Shown here one piece after another: positions 5,453-5,968 of a stretch of DNA of 5,968 nt. The first letter of the stretch is position 1. Each line of letters begins with the position of its first letter. Origin of the DNA: Candidatus Saccharimonadia bacterium (lineage in GTDB: Bacteria > Patescibacteriota > Saccharimonadia > Saccharimonadales > 2-12-FULL-41-12); NCBI GenBank assembly GCA_023263015.1, contig JALQXV010000006.1, forward strand, positions 1 to 5,968, given 5' to 3'. The notes under the pieces were generated by a model. The model had not been told where the DNA came from. It saw only the letters and a program-made list of their open reading frames with translations, and made no database searches. The position numbers and the translations under genes are program-made.

Positions 5453-5968
5453 TTATTGGCAACTATTGGACTGAACTGTGTCGAATGGCTGTAATTGCTC
5501 ATTCATAAAGAATGCACCGTGCCGTAGCCGTTTGTCGGTCGGTTTATACGGAGACGTATCGATTGTTATACTATCGACGGATGCATTATTTAGATTCGAG
5601 TCATCGCCAAATCTAGCTTGTGTAGTGTCATCTAATTGTGCAAATACTTGAACAAAACGACCAGCAGTTCCAGGTGTACATATATATGGTGCTGATGCAC
5701 TGGTTTTTGCTCCAAAGATACCATTTGCAGCACCTATTTTATAGGTGAAGCTATTAATACCATACGGCACACTACCCGTGTAACTTATGCCGTATACATT
5801 GCTCAGCACATTCATGTCTATTGTCTTGGAATATAAAGACTTTCTAGGAATACTGTTGAGCGAGACATACTGGACATCGTTATACCCTACACTTCCAGTG
5901 CCGCCTCCAATCAGATAAACATTGCCTTTATACTCCACAAATGTATTTACATATCTATTATTTGTAAA
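5453..5968 (-). CDS. C-terminal end of a Kelch-repeat surface protein (start beyond window)
   Basis: The frame is open from the right edge to a TAA at 5453-5455, giving the last 171 residues of a larger protein. The first 40 visible residues contain a Kelch blade: V-E-Y-K-G-N-V-Y-L-I-G-G, then Y-N-D-V-Q-Y-V-S-L-N. After a linker comes a beta-rich domain (about 60-140), and the chain ends with K-R-L-R-H-G-A-F-F and Q-P-F-D-T (147-164). In my recollection this ending is typical of Kelch-type surface proteins of Saccharibacteria. There are two cysteines (97 and 170 of the fragment). A GTG at 5936-5938 opens a shorter frame, but the Kelch blade starts upstream of it, so it is not the real start. 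The gene converges on the second protease with 3 bases between stops. Binding partner unknown; Kelch propellers commonly mediate protein or glycan binding. Confidence 0.8.
   Translation of the reverse strand, partial: FTNNRYVNTFVEYKGNVYLIGGGTGSVGYNDVQYVSLNSIPRKSLYSKTIDMNVLSNVYGISYTGSVPYGINSFTYKIGAANGIFGAKTSASAPYICTPGTAGRFVQVFAQLDDTTQARFGDDSNLNNASVDSITIDTSPYKPTDKRLRHGAFFMNEQLQPFDTVQSNSCQ

Noticed and set aside
5453..5938. The Kelch fragment as a complete 161-residue gene starting at the GTG at 5936-5938.
   Set aside because: The frame continues to the window edge and the Kelch blade extends upstream of that codon, so the GTG is an internal Val.

Overview
The window looks like a stretch of a Candidatus Saccharibacteria (TM7) or related Patescibacteria/CPR chromosome. 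This rests on gene style, not on a marker gene. There is a membrane-anchored protein built from phage-fibre-like beta repeats, a Kelch-type surface protein with an R-L-R-H-G ending, and small secreted proteins with few or no recognisable Shine-Dalgarno sites. No in-frame TGA is read through, so the standard bacterial code fits. All five genes appear to encode exported or membrane proteins. There are no RNA genes, CRISPR array, insertion sequence or replication gene, and no gene-free stretch longer than about 115 bases.

Layout: Positions 1-2700 (minus strand) hold the first 900 residues of a very large protein. It has a cytoplasmic N-terminus, one membrane anchor, then hundreds of residues of repeats resembling phage tail fibres; the C-terminus lies beyond the left edge. 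Upstream in the same direction is a 273-residue exported protein with two C-terminal membrane helices (2816-3637). A short divergent promoter region (3638-3743) separates these from two plus-strand genes (3744-4643 and 4646-5449) that are 2 bases apart and encode secreted predicted zinc metalloproteases. At the right edge (5453-5968, minus strand) is the C-terminal end of a Kelch-repeat surface protein, converging on the protease operon with 3 bases between the stop codons.

The most interesting part is the protease pair. Both proteins start with nearly the same leader (17 of 26 residues identical) and end with the same kind of cysteine-containing module plus a basic tail, but their catalytic cores differ. 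The first carries a metzincin site (HExxHxxGxxH plus a Met-turn); the second carries a gluzincin-type site (HExxH plus a downstream E-A-x-A-D helix). This looks like a modular secretion or surface-display scaffold carrying interchangeable zinc protease cores, and I do not recognise it as a described system. The first gene has a strong extended -10 box placed so that its mRNA would be leaderless or nearly so.

Taken together the locus reads as a cell-surface cassette: a long fibre or adhesin, a membrane partner, two secreted proteases and a Kelch protein. In an episymbiotic organism this could serve attachment to, or remodelling of, a host cell surface. That role is inference from context; the sequence directly shows only architecture and motifs.
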